In this document: in pieces, positions 27,264 to 35,510 of the stretch
How positions within the stretch are numbered: the first letter of the stretch is position 1
Layout: the number at the start of each line of letters is the position of its first letter
Source: SZAS-79 sp965279075
GTDB lineage: Bacteria; Pseudomonadota; Gammaproteobacteria; Burkholderiales; SG8-39
Assembly (NCBI GenBank): GCA_965279075.1
Contig: CBDIHI010000012.1
Location: 496,001-560,000 of the forward strand
DNA length: 64,000 nucleotides
Direction: 5' to 3'
The notes under the pieces: generated by a model
What the model was told of the DNA's origin: nothing
What the model saw: the letters and a program-made list of their open reading frames with translations, nothing else
The model's database searches: none
Made by a program: the position numbers and the translations under genes

Positions 27264-27903
27264 AGGTTTCCCTGGAGGCCTCGCCGCGCAGCGCGTAGAG
27301 CCGCGGGTAATACTCGCGGAAGGTGGCGCGGATCTCGCTGACCGGGACGTCGGCGAACGAGCCCCGGTCGCGCAGGTACTCCATGTGGCGCCGGTCGTCA
27401 GCGTCGTAGGGATGGAAGATCGAATCGTTGCGCCCGTCGAATTCCAGCGGCTTCACGCGAAATTTCTCGCACATCGCGAGGTTGAACGCCGGGGTGGCCT
27501 TGACCCAGGCGCCGTCGAGGAGCAACTCGGCGAAGCCGTGATAGACGAACTCGTCGCGGCCCATGAACTCGAGCAGCCGCGGCGTGGCGAGGTGGTTCTT
27601 AACGTCGGCGAACCCGATCCGCGCGGGGATTCCAGCGGCTCGCGCGACGGCCGTAAGCAGCGCGGCCTTGCCGATGCAGAAACCCTCGCCGGAGGTGATG
27701 CAGTCGCTGGCGCGGAACGCCGAGTCCTGCGAGAAGTCCAGGAAAGGGTTGTAGCGGATGTGGTCGCGCACCGCGTAGTAGAGAGATACGCCGCGCTCCA
27801 GGTCGCCTTGACCACGGGCGTGCTCCGCCGCAAAGGCGGCCACCGCCGGATGCTCGCTGTCTACGAACTCGCCGCCGGCGAGGTACTCCGACAAGTGGCT
27901 CAT
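27256..27903 (-). CDS. Transglutaminase-like domain protein
   Basis: Cytoplasmic 215-aa protein with a transglutaminase/papain-like core: SGEGFCIGKAALLTAVARAA (C76 as nucleophile), GIPARIGFADV, and HGFAELLLDGAWVKATPAFN with the His. The acidic third member, usually in a W-V-x-D-P-T context, is replaced by KATPAF, so activity as a classical protease is uncertain. The start at 27903 overlaps the hydrolase stop by 4 bases. Sandwiched between a hydrolase and glycerate kinase in a catabolic run, it may act as a small-molecule amidase. Function unknown. Confidence 0.8.
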   Translation of the reverse strand: MSHLSEYLAGGEFVDSEHPAVAAFAAEHARGQGDLERGVSLYYAVRDHIRYNPFLDFSQDSAFRASDCITSGEGFCIGKAALLTAVARAAGIPARIGFADVKNHLATPRLLEFMGRDEFVYHGFAELLLDGAWVKATPAFNLAMCEKFRVKPLEFDGRNDSIFHPYDADDRRHMEYLRDRGSFADVPVSEIRATFREYYPRLYALRGEASRETFV

Positions 27904-28748
27904 CGGTCGAGCTTCATCATCTTGCGGGTCCCCGTGAACAGCGGACTCGCCTGGTTGCACAACTCGTCGAGGACCGTGAAGTGGTCCGTACCCGGCATGG
28001 GGATGTCGGCCGAGACCGCGGATTTCCAGCGCGCCGCAAGCAGGGCGTTCTGGCGCTTGAATTCCGAGCTCTCCAGCCCGCCGACCGCGGTGACCACCGG
28101 GGCCCGTGTCGCCGGCGGCAGGAACGCGGGGGATACCTTGAGTGCGGAGGCCTCGTCGAGCCCGAGGACCGGGTTCAGCCAGTCGACCTGCACGATAGGC
28201 CGCATGTCGTAGACCCCGCTAACCGCCAGCGCTCCCTTGTACAGGTCGCGCGGCAACTCCTTGTCGTAGACCGGCCAGAGCGCGGCCATCATCATCGCGC
28301 TCAGGTGCGCGCCGGCGGAATGGCCTGCCACATACAGCCGGTCCTGGTCCATGCCATAGTCTTCGGCGTGCTTCCACAGCCACCCGGAGGCCCGCAGCAT
28401 CTGCTTCACGATTTCCTCGACGCTGACCTTCGGGCACAGGTCGTAGTTCACCGCGACGATCGATACGCCCGCATCCACCCAGGCGGGGGCAAGGAACGAG
28501 AAGTCCTGCTTGTCCATCGCGCGCCAGAAGCCGCCGTGGATGAACATCATGCAGGTGCCGTCGCCCTTGCGCGCCGGGAAGATGTCGAGCATCTCGCCGG
28601 GGCTCTCGCCGTACTGGCGGTCGAGGTAGCAGACCATCGATGCACGCGTGCGCGCGGACTTTTCGGTCCAGCGGGCCATCACCTCTGGATGGTTGGGGAA
28701 CAGCACGCGGTTGTTGTACTCGCGGCTGTAGAAGGCGCTATTGCTCAT
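27900..28748 (-). CDS. Alpha/beta hydrolase, arylformamidase-like
   Basis: Serine hydrolase of 282 aa in the esterase/kynurenine formamidase group. It has the oxyanion-hole motif HGGFWR, the nucleophile elbow GHSAGAH, and a C-terminal catalytic His in GTDHFTVLDEL. HGGxW plus GxSAGxH is typical of arylformamidases that open N-formylkynurenine. Its overlap with the transglutaminase-like gene and 21-base distance from the ring-cleavage dioxygenase suggest it acts on an amide, ester or ring-cleavage product in that pathway. Specificity is inferred. Confidence 0.85.
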   Translation of the reverse strand: MSNSAFYSREYNNRVLFPNHPEVMARWTEKSARTRASMVCYLDRQYGESPGEMLDIFPARKGDGTCMMFIHGGFWRAMDKQDFSFLAPAWVDAGVSIVAVNYDLCPKVSVEEIVKQMLRASGWLWKHAEDYGMDQDRLYVAGHSAGAHLSAMMMAALWPVYDKELPRDLYKGALAVSGVYDMRPIVQVDWLNPVLGLDEASALKVSPAFLPPATRAPVVTAVGGLESSEFKRQNALLAARWKSAVSADIPMPGTDHFTVLDELCNQASPLFTGTRKMMKLDR

Positions 28749-28769
28749 GGTGTGGTCCGTGGGTCGGGG

Positions 28770-29828
28770 TCAGCCCCGGGATTCTCTGAACAGGCCAAGG
28801 GCGACCTGGGCGGGCCGGTCCGAATAGGAAAACAGCACGGCGTCCGAGCCGGCGTCGAAGCTGACCGGCTGCCACGAGGGCACGACGAACGTGTCCCGCG
28901 GTTCGAAAGTGAAGGACTCCTTGCCGATGCGCACGCTGCCGGTACCTTCGGCCACCGAGTAAATGGTGCCGTCCGTCGAACGGCAGGGCGCGGACTTGAA
29001 GCCGCGCGGAAGCAGCTGGATGAACGCGCCTATGGTCGGCATCGCGAACCCGCCGGTCAGGGGGTTCGTGAACTGCATCTTCCAGCCGTGGCAGGTGTCC
29101 GGGTCCTGGTTGCGCGACAGCCCGTCGAGCGTCGCGCGGCTGCGCTCATAGGGGTAGTTGAAGATGGGCGAGGTTTTCGACGTGGGCACGGGTCCCAGCG
29201 GGACCATATTGTTGCCGTAGCGCACGGAGGAGTCGCCTTCCTTCTTCGTTACGGGCTGTTCCGCCTCGGGAGAGGTTTCCATGAACTGCGCGCCGAAGAG
29301 CTGCAGGATCTGGATGTCGAGGCCGTCCATCCAGACCACGGGCTCATTGCCCGGGTTGCCATGGTCGTGCCAGGTCCACGAGGGGGTGATGATGAAGTCG
29401 CCGGGACGCATCGTCGTGCGCTCGCCGTCCACTGCCGTGTAGGCGCCCGAACCCTCGACGATGAAGCGCAGCGCCGACTGCGTGTGCCGGTGGCTGGGCG
29501 CGACCTCGCCGGGCAGGATCAGTTGCAGGCCGCAATACAGGCTGCGCGTGATGCAGGACTGCCCACGCATGCCCGGGTTCTCCAGGATCAGTACGCGGCG
29601 GATGGCCTCGGCCGCAGTGATCAGACGGCCCGACTCAAGGATGAACGGCCGGATGTCCTTGTATTTCCAGAGCGCGGGCACGCATCCCGTTTGCGGCGTC
29701 GGCGGCACCAGAGCATGCAGGACTTCCCACAGGGCGGTGAGGTTGTCCTTGTCCAGGCGCGAGTAGAACTCCGCCCGCGAACCGTCCGCGACGGGCGGTT
29801 GCGCCTGGGCCTTTGCCGCTGACTGCAT
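28770..29828 (-). CDS. Gentisate 1,2-dioxygenase-type bicupin
   Basis: Iron(II) ring-cleaving dioxygenase of 352 aa with two cupin domains. The N-terminal cupin carries the metal ligands H113 and H115 (SHRHTQSALRF) and a third His at 154 or 156 (WTWHDHGN). Family blocks include WKYKDIRPFI and ITRSLYCGLQLILPGE. Gentisate dioxygenase is the best-known function, but salicylate, 1-hydroxy-2-naphthoate and aminosalicylate dioxygenases share the fold. GAGGAG in front of the ATG at 29828 decides the start over the one at 29849. No maleylpyruvate isomerase or fumarylpyruvate hydrolase is nearby. Confidence 0.87.
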   Translation of the reverse strand: MQSAAKAQAQPPVADGSRAEFYSRLDKDNLTALWEVLHALVPPTPQTGCVPALWKYKDIRPFILESGRLITAAEAIRRVLILENPGMRGQSCITRSLYCGLQLILPGEVAPSHRHTQSALRFIVEGSGAYTAVDGERTTMRPGDFIITPSWTWHDHGNPGNEPVVWMDGLDIQILQLFGAQFMETSPEAEQPVTKKEGDSSVRYGNNMVPLGPVPTSKTSPIFNYPYERSRATLDGLSRNQDPDTCHGWKMQFTNPLTGGFAMPTIGAFIQLLPRGFKSAPCRSTDGTIYSVAEGTGSVRIGKESFTFEPRDTFVVPSWQPVSFDAGSDAVLFSYSDRPAQVALGLFRESRG

Positions 29829-29858
29829 GATCGTCTCCTCGCACTGCACTGGAAGCCG

Positions 29859-29886
29859 ATTCTAGCAAAGGGCCCCTCGAAGGGGG
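29859..29886 (-). promoter_or_regulatory. Possible internal promoter element and hairpin before the dioxygenase
   Basis: In the 75-base gap after iorB the minus strand reads a stem (CCCCT-TCG-AGGGG, 29873-29885) followed by TAGAAT (29864-29859). The latter resembles a -10 box, but no good -35 is visible. It could split the run into two transcripts. Confidence 0.3.
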
Positions 29887-29903
29887 ATGGAAATCCGCGC
29901 CTC

Positions 29904-31364
29904 TCAGGGCGATTTCGCTAGCCAAAACACGGGTTTACCGTTAGTCGTCGGCATGCCGAGCGTGCCCGAAAGCGCCTTGCCTTCGGGGTCGGCCAATGCC
30001 GCCTCGCGGGCCTTGGCGATGGCTATCGCCTGTTCACGGGGGTTCGAGGTGGGCGGGTTGTCCACGAGCGCGTCCATCAGCGTGAGGAAATTCGCGAGGC
30101 CCCTGCGGTGGGTGTCGCTGTAGCCCTTCACCAGGCGCGCGCAATCAACGATTTCGAGCGCCAGCGCGGTGTCGCGCGCCGCTGCTTCGCGGACCCGCGC
30201 GAGCCAAGCCTCGATGTGCTGCTGCTCAAGGGCGTACCTGAACGAATGCGGCCGCCAGGGCTTCAGCCAGGCAAGCGACCGCACGAGGAGGAAGCCGACG
30301 ACGCTGGTCGTCCTGATATGCATGCCGACGTTGTAGGCGTTCATCTTGCCATTCTTCTCTGCCCACGCCATGAGCCGGTGGCCCAGCGACGGGGGCAGGA
30401 GCGAGGCGAACTCCTCGACGCCGGGCTTGAGGTAGTCGACGATCACCAGGGGTTCGCCTTCCTTCGCACGGGATTCGCTCCGCACCCGCTCGAATCGGGC
30501 GGGGCGCGTCTTCAGGTCGGCGACCCGGATGATGTCTTCGAAGCTCATCCAGAGCGCGAGGTTCCGCGCGGTTTCCTGGGCGAGCTTCGTGTCGAGCGGG
30601 AGGAACGGCTTCAGGCGCTCGCGATACAGGTCGACGTACGCGGGCCCCTGGTAGTCAAGGAGCCGTGCCTCGCCGAGGGCGACCACGTCGGTCACGGGTT
30701 TGGCGATGGCCGGCGCCGGGGGCACCGATTTCGCAGCGAGGTCGAATCCGGCGGCGAAGCCTCGCAGCGAAGCTTCGGCGCCTCGGCCCGCCGTACGGAT
30801 GGCCCCTTCGCAGGCCTCCCGCGCCACCGGCAGCGCGCCCGAGCCCGCCATCGCCCCGAACAGCACGGCGTTGATCACCGTGCCGTTGGCCTGTGCTATT
30901 TCCCGCATGTCGAAGAGTACTGCGAGCCGAGCCAGGGACTTCGCCGCCTCGTAGACCTTTTCCGAGTCGAAGCGGCCGTCGCCCATGTGCATCTTCTCGA
31001 CCGTGGAATAGATGCGGTGCGAGGAGGCGATCAGCACGGTGCGGTCGGGCGTGACGTAGCCGTTCTGCATCGCCCGGCCGGCCTCCATGAACTCGGAGGC
31101 GACCATGATGTCGACGTTGCCCGGGTTCGGGGTGAGCGACATGACCGGTTCGCGCCCGCCCAGCACTTCGCGCCTGGCCGGGAAGATCTCGACGTAGTAG
31201 GTGGTCGCGCCGGTGCGCTGCGCGACGCCGGGAATCGACGTGGCCTGCACCGGCAGACCGCTTTGCGTCGCCGCCTCCACCAGCCAGTCGGCCAGCACGC
31301 CGCCGCCTTCGCCCCCGAGGGCGGCGATCAGGATTGACACCGAGCGGTCGGGCAGTGCACTCAT
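29904..31364 (-). CDS. iorB: Indolepyruvate ferredoxin oxidoreductase beta subunit, extended form
   Basis: Gamma-domain subunit of a 2-oxoacid oxidoreductase that forms acyl-CoA from an aryl-pyruvate, 486 aa. The N-terminal part is the normal subunit (ILIAALGGEGGGVLADWLVE, GVAQRTGATTYYVEIFP, GNVDIMVASEFMEAGRAMQN). A second domain of about 280 residues follows, resembling the DUF6537 region found fused to this subunit. The start at 31364 overlaps iorA by 4 bases. Electron acceptor and substrate are not evident from sequence. Confidence 0.88.
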   Translation of the reverse strand: MSALPDRSVSILIAALGGEGGGVLADWLVEAATQSGLPVQATSIPGVAQRTGATTYYVEIFPARREVLGGREPVMSLTPNPGNVDIMVASEFMEAGRAMQNGYVTPDRTVLIASSHRIYSTVEKMHMGDGRFDSEKVYEAAKSLARLAVLFDMREIAQANGTVINAVLFGAMAGSGALPVAREACEGAIRTAGRGAEASLRGFAAGFDLAAKSVPPAPAIAKPVTDVVALGEARLLDYQGPAYVDLYRERLKPFLPLDTKLAQETARNLALWMSFEDIIRVADLKTRPARFERVRSESRAKEGEPLVIVDYLKPGVEEFASLLPPSLGHRLMAWAEKNGKMNAYNVGMHIRTTSVVGFLLVRSLAWLKPWRPHSFRYALEQQHIEAWLARVREAAARDTALALEIVDCARLVKGYSDTHRRGLANFLTLMDALVDNPPTSNPREQAIAIAKAREAALADPEGKALSGTLGMPTTNGKPVFWLAKSP

Positions 31365-33544
31365 GACTGGCCCGCCGGCTTCGGCATGAAGAGCGACAGG
31401 ATCGCCGCCCGCACCTTGGTGAGGAAGCGATCCCACACCGTCGGGTTCTGCACGACTTCCGCCCGGTAGAACGACGGGCACAGCACCGCCGCGTGCGCGT
31501 TCTCGCCGCACAGGCCGCAGCCGACGCAGCCGTCGATTACCGTGGCGACAGGGTCGCGGCGCAGCGGGTCCGGGTTGTCCTTGATCGTCAACGTGGGGCA
31601 GCCCGAGATCCGGATGCACGAGTGGTCGCCCGTGCAGGTGTCCTCGTCCACGCCGTACTTGACGCGCACCAGCCGCTCCCCGGAGGTGAGTTTTGCGGCG
31701 TTGACCGGCCGAAGCTTTCTCTGCTTTTCGAGCTGGCATTCACTCTCGGCGATGATCACCTTGAGTCCCTTGTAGTCCGAAGTCATCGCCTCCTTCAGCG
31801 TCTTCGTGACCTCGCCGACCTTGTAGTTGTCCACGGTCTTCATCCAGCCCACGCCCAGGCCCGTCAGCGTGCGCTCGATGCCCATGTCTTCGGACTTGTG
31901 GTCGCTATGCTGGGGGCTGGAGGGCAGTTCCTGCGTACCGGTCGCGGAACTGTAGCCGTTCTTCATGATGACGAGGATGCCGTCGTCCTTGTTGAACACG
32001 GTGTTCGCAATGCCGGAAGTCAGCCCGTTGTGCCAGAACCCGCCATCGCCCATGATCGTCACGGTGCGCCGGCCGAACATCGTGTTGACGGCCGAATTCG
32101 AGGCCATGCCCAGGCCATAGCCCAGCACGGTGTGGCCGATGTTGAACGGCGGCAGCGTCGAGAACGTGTGGCAGCCGATATCCGCTGACACGTGGTAGGC
32201 GCCGAGGTCGCGTTCCACCATCTTCATTGCGGAGAACACCGGGCGCTCCGGGCAGCCGACGCAGAAGCCGGGCGGGCGGAAGGGTACGGGTCCACCGAGC
32301 AACTCCAGCGCCTTCTTCTTCGGCGCGACGAGGGCTTCGAACTTCTGCAGGGCATTGGCCGCGTCGATGCCGCGGGGCTCGGCGCGGCCGACGAACCGCG
32401 CCATGCCGGCAAGGACGACCTCGCCGGTGTATTCGCCAGCGAGCGGCAGCACCCGCGTTTCATGCTGCATGGCGCCGGCATGCTGGTTGTCCCCCGCCTT
32501 GCCGTAGAGCTTGGTAGTGGTGTTGTCGGCGCGGCGCAGGATCGCGTGCACCGCATCCTCGATGTAGGCGGGCTGTCCTTCCTCGACGATCAGCACCGCG
32601 CGCTTGCCTGCGCAGAATCCGGAAACCTCCTCAGGGATCATCGGGTAGGTCACGTTCATGCAGTAGATCGGGATGCGCGATTCGCCGAATGCGTCGGCGA
32701 GGCCCAGCTGCTGCAGCGACCGGATCGTCACGTTGTACATGCCACCCTGGCAGACGATGCCGACATCGTCGGCGTCACCCGGAAAGGTCTCGTTAAGACT
32801 GTTGTCGCGGATGAATTTCACCGCGGCGGGCCATCGTACGTCGATCTTGTGCTTTTCCTGGGCGTAGGTTGCCGGCGGCAGGCAGATGCGGCTGTAGTCG
32901 AAGTCCGGGTTCTCCATCACGTGCTTGCGCGAGACCGGTGCAGCGCGATTCGCCTTGGTCACGAACGTGCCTTGCACGTGGCAGGCGCGGATGCGCAACT
33001 CGAGCAGCACCGGCGTGTTGGACGCTTCGGACAGCTGGAAGGCCTTCTCCACCGAATCGACGATCATCGGCAGGTTGGGACGCGGGTCCAGCAGCCACAT
33101 CTGCGACTTCATTGCGAAGGCGTGGCTCCTTTCCTGGATGATGGACGCGCCTTCGCCGTAGTCCTCGCCCAGTACGATGACGGCGCCGCCCTTGACGCCG
33201 GCGGAGGCGAGGTTGGACAGCGCGTCCGACGCAACGTTGGTTCCGACGATCGACTTGAAAGTCACGCAGCCGCGCACCGGATAGTTGATCGATGCGCTGA
33301 GCATGGCCGCCGCGCCGGCTTCCGAGGCGTTGGTCTCGATGTGGACGCCGAGGTCGTCCATGATGTCGCGCGCATCGTTCAGCACGTCCATCATGTGGGA
33401 CACGGGGGCGCCCTGGTAGCCGCCGACATAGGCGACGCCGGATTGGAGCAGGGCCTTGGTCACGGCGAGGATGCCCTCGCCGTGAAAGACCTCCCCGTCG
33501 CCGAGCTGGAGCTTGCCGACTTCCTCTTTGAACGAGCGTTCCAT
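31361..33544 (-). CDS. iorA: Indolepyruvate ferredoxin oxidoreductase alpha subunit
   Basis: Thiamine diphosphate-dependent subunit, 727 aa. It has the pyrimidine-binding domain at the N terminus (GVAYVGGYQGAPVSHMMDVL), the TPP motif GDG at 499-501 (MGDGGFWHNGLTSGIANTVF), and a C-terminal ferredoxin domain with two iron-sulfur motifs, the second with Cys at 673, 676, 679 and about 689. It catalyses oxidative decarboxylation of aromatic 2-oxoacids with CoA. Placement next to TRAP permease and dioxygenase genes suggests a dedicated catabolic role rather than amino acid fermentation. Confidence 0.9.
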   Translation of the reverse strand: MERSFKEEVGKLQLGDGEVFHGEGILAVTKALLQSGVAYVGGYQGAPVSHMMDVLNDARDIMDDLGVHIETNASEAGAAAMLSASINYPVRGCVTFKSIVGTNVASDALSNLASAGVKGGAVIVLGEDYGEGASIIQERSHAFAMKSQMWLLDPRPNLPMIVDSVEKAFQLSEASNTPVLLELRIRACHVQGTFVTKANRAAPVSRKHVMENPDFDYSRICLPPATYAQEKHKIDVRWPAAVKFIRDNSLNETFPGDADDVGIVCQGGMYNVTIRSLQQLGLADAFGESRIPIYCMNVTYPMIPEEVSGFCAGKRAVLIVEEGQPAYIEDAVHAILRRADNTTTKLYGKAGDNQHAGAMQHETRVLPLAGEYTGEVVLAGMARFVGRAEPRGIDAANALQKFEALVAPKKKALELLGGPVPFRPPGFCVGCPERPVFSAMKMVERDLGAYHVSADIGCHTFSTLPPFNIGHTVLGYGLGMASNSAVNTMFGRRTVTIMGDGGFWHNGLTSGIANTVFNKDDGILVIMKNGYSSATGTQELPSSPQHSDHKSEDMGIERTLTGLGVGWMKTVDNYKVGEVTKTLKEAMTSDYKGLKVIIAESECQLEKQRKLRPVNAAKLTSGERLVRVKYGVDEDTCTGDHSCIRISGCPTLTIKDNPDPLRRDPVATVIDGCVGCGLCGENAHAAVLCPSFYRAEVVQNPTVWDRFLTKVRAAILSLFMPKPAGQS

Positions 33545-33555
33545 CGCCTAGTCCC

Positions 33556-34869
33556 TCATCCGAGTACCCTGGGCAGCCACACGGCCACCGCAGGAACGAA
33601 AAACACCAGCGCGAGCACCAGGATGCTCATCGCCACGTACGGCACCACCGCCTGGAAGATATGGCTCATCCTAACCTGCGGGGGCGAAACGCCCTTCATG
33701 GTCATCAGCAGCAGGCCATGGGGCGGCAGCAACAGTCCGAGCTGCATGCAGATCAGGAACATTACACCGAACCAGACCTGGTCCACGCCGAAGGCCTGCA
33801 CGACCGGCATGAAGATCGGCAGCGTGATCAGCATCATGCTTACCTGGTCGACGAAGATGCCGAGGAAAATCAGTACCAGCATCATTCCTGCGATGACGGC
33901 CATCGGTGGCAGGCCCTGCCCGGTGATCAGCGCCACCAGGCCGCTGCTCGCGCCGGAGAAGCTGAGAATCTGCGAGAACGTGGTCGCGCCCACGATGATG
34001 AACAAGATCATGCCGGAAATACCGACCGTACCGCGCAGCGCTGCGACCATCTTGGACACGGTCAGCGCGCGGTAGGCCATGGCCAGCAGTACGGTCGCGA
34101 AGGCCCCGATGGCGGCCGACTCGGTGGGCGTCGCCCAGCCAGCCGACATCGACGCGATGACGATCACGAATATCGACACCAGCGGCAGCACGTACTGAAG
34201 GAACGGACGCAGTTTTTCCCAGCCGCTGTACTCCACAAGCTCGGAGGGTGGCGCGAGCTCCGGGTCGAGCTTCACGCGCATGATGATGTAGAAGACGAAC
34301 ATCGTCGACAGGATCAGGCCGGGCACGACGCCGCCGACCAGCAGCTTGGAGATCGAGATCCCCGACAGGCTGCCGAGCAGTACCGTGAGGGCGGAAGGGG
34401 GGATCAGCATGTCCACCGCGCCGATCGCCATGATCGGGCCCGTCGCCATGGTCGGGTGGTAGCCGCGCGACAGCATCACCGGCACCATCAGGCTGCCGAG
34501 CATCGCCGTGGTCGCGATCGTCGAGCCCGATATGGCGGAGAACACGGTTCCTGCCACGACTGCGACGACCGCAAGGCGACCCGGCACCTGGCTGATCATG
34601 CGCTCGATGCCGTCGATCACCTTGACCGCGAGGCCTGTGTGGAACAGCACCTCTCCCATCAGCACGAACAGCGGGATGGGCGTGAGCGAAAAGCTGGTGA
34701 CCGACTGCACGCTGTTGCGGGCGAGCTGCACCAGGCCTGGTTCGCCCCCCAGCCAGAGCATCGCCCCGGCGAGGTTGATGACGAGGAAAGTGAAGGCGAC
34801 CGGCAGGCCGAGGAACAGCAGCACGGTCGAACCGCCAAGGAGGATCCACGCCGCGATCTGCCAGGTCAT
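33556..34869 (-). CDS. dctM: TRAP transporter large permease (DctM)
   Basis: Sodium-coupled carboxylate importer subunit, 437 aa, with about 12 hydrophobic segments. SGSTIATTAMLGSLMVPVML and AIGAVDMLIPPSALTVLLG are the DctM signatures, with a second copy-like segment GIFVDQVSMMLITLPIFMP. The ATG at 34869 (MTWQIAAWILLGG) is chosen; upstream in-frame sequence overlaps dctQ. It lies 5 bases after dctQ. The solute-binding partner is not in the window. Confidence 0.92.
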   Translation of the reverse strand: MTWQIAAWILLGGSTVLLFLGLPVAFTFLVINLAGAMLWLGGEPGLVQLARNSVQSVTSFSLTPIPLFVLMGEVLFHTGLAVKVIDGIERMISQVPGRLAVVAVVAGTVFSAISGSTIATTAMLGSLMVPVMLSRGYHPTMATGPIMAIGAVDMLIPPSALTVLLGSLSGISISKLLVGGVVPGLILSTMFVFYIIMRVKLDPELAPPSELVEYSGWEKLRPFLQYVLPLVSIFVIVIASMSAGWATPTESAAIGAFATVLLAMAYRALTVSKMVAALRGTVGISGMILFIIVGATTFSQILSFSGASSGLVALITGQGLPPMAVIAGMMLVLIFLGIFVDQVSMMLITLPIFMPVVQAFGVDQVWFGVMFLICMQLGLLLPPHGLLLMTMKGVSPPQVRMSHIFQAVVPYVAMSILVLALVFFVPAVAVWLPRVLG

Positions 34870-34874
34870 GGCGC

Positions 34875-35402
34875 TCAGGAGGCCGAAACCGCGTCTTCGC
34901 GCGGCGCGCGCGGCCCGAGCCACAGGCGGCGCACGCGGAACAGCACTTCGACGGCGAGGAGCAGGAACGCCACCGGCAGCGGCGCGAGGAACCACCATTC
35001 AGGCGTAACCAGGGTCTTGATGGTCATGGCGCCGGAGTCGTAGCTTGCGAGCGTGGCGCGCGTGCCGTAGACGGCCAGTGCGATACAGCAAGCAAATGCG
35101 AGACCGTCCGTGATCCACTCGCATACCCACGCGGCCTGGCGCGGGATCATCCTCAACAGGATGTCCACCCGGATGTGCTGGCCCTGCCGCAGCAAATAAG
35201 GCGCCGAGAACATCGTGATCAGGTACAGCATGTTCTCGGTCAGTTCGTTCGACCAGGGCAGGCCCGGGAGCGCCGGGACCAGCCGGACGTTGCGCAGCAG
35301 GACATCCGCGCAGATCATCAGCATCATCACGAACAGCACCGCGCACGCGAAGTACGCAAGCACTTCGAGCAACCTTCCGTAGAGCCGGGAGAGTGTTTCC
35401 AT
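34875..35402 (-). CDS. dctQ: TRAP transporter small permease (DctQ)
   Basis: Four-helix membrane subunit, 175 aa. The segments start at YFACAVLFVMMLMICADVLL; the conserved W-x-N-E (PWSNELTENMLYLITMF) and GQHIRVDIL blocks are typical. The start is the ATG at 35402. First gene of the minus-strand run, divergent from the dehydratase at 35511, so the 108-base gap should hold both promoters. Confidence 0.88.
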   Translation of the reverse strand: METLSRLYGRLLEVLAYFACAVLFVMMLMICADVLLRNVRLVPALPGLPWSNELTENMLYLITMFSAPYLLRQGQHIRVDILLRMIPRQAAWVCEWITDGLAFACCIALAVYGTRATLASYDSGAMTIKTLVTPEWWFLAPLPVAFLLLAVEVLFRVRRLWLGPRAPREDAVSAS

Positions 35403-35495
35403 CGAGGCGCCAAGACTATTCGGGCGGTCCCGGGTTGTCCACCCTAGGTTTGAACATGGGCTCGATTGCGGATGCGCCGGCGCGGTGCACTCCGC

Positions 35496-35501
35496 TAGAA
35501 T
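35496..35501 (+). promoter_or_regulatory. Possible -10 box for a near-leaderless dehydratase mRNA
   Basis: TAGAAT ends 9 bases before the ATG at 35511. If used, the transcript would begin within about 3 bases of the start codon. No clear -35 lies at the right distance, and no Shine-Dalgarno sequence is visible. Confidence 0.3.
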
Positions 35502-35510
35502 GGGCGCACC

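Noticed and set aside
28770..29828. Firm naming of the cupin as gentisate dioxygenase for a standard gentisate pathway
   Set aside because: No maleylpyruvate isomerase or fumarylpyruvate hydrolase is near; related ring-cleaving cupins with other substrates share the same motifs.
28770..29849. Start of the dioxygenase at 29849
   Set aside because: The ATG at 29828 has a GAGGAG ribosome binding site, which would lie inside the gene otherwise.
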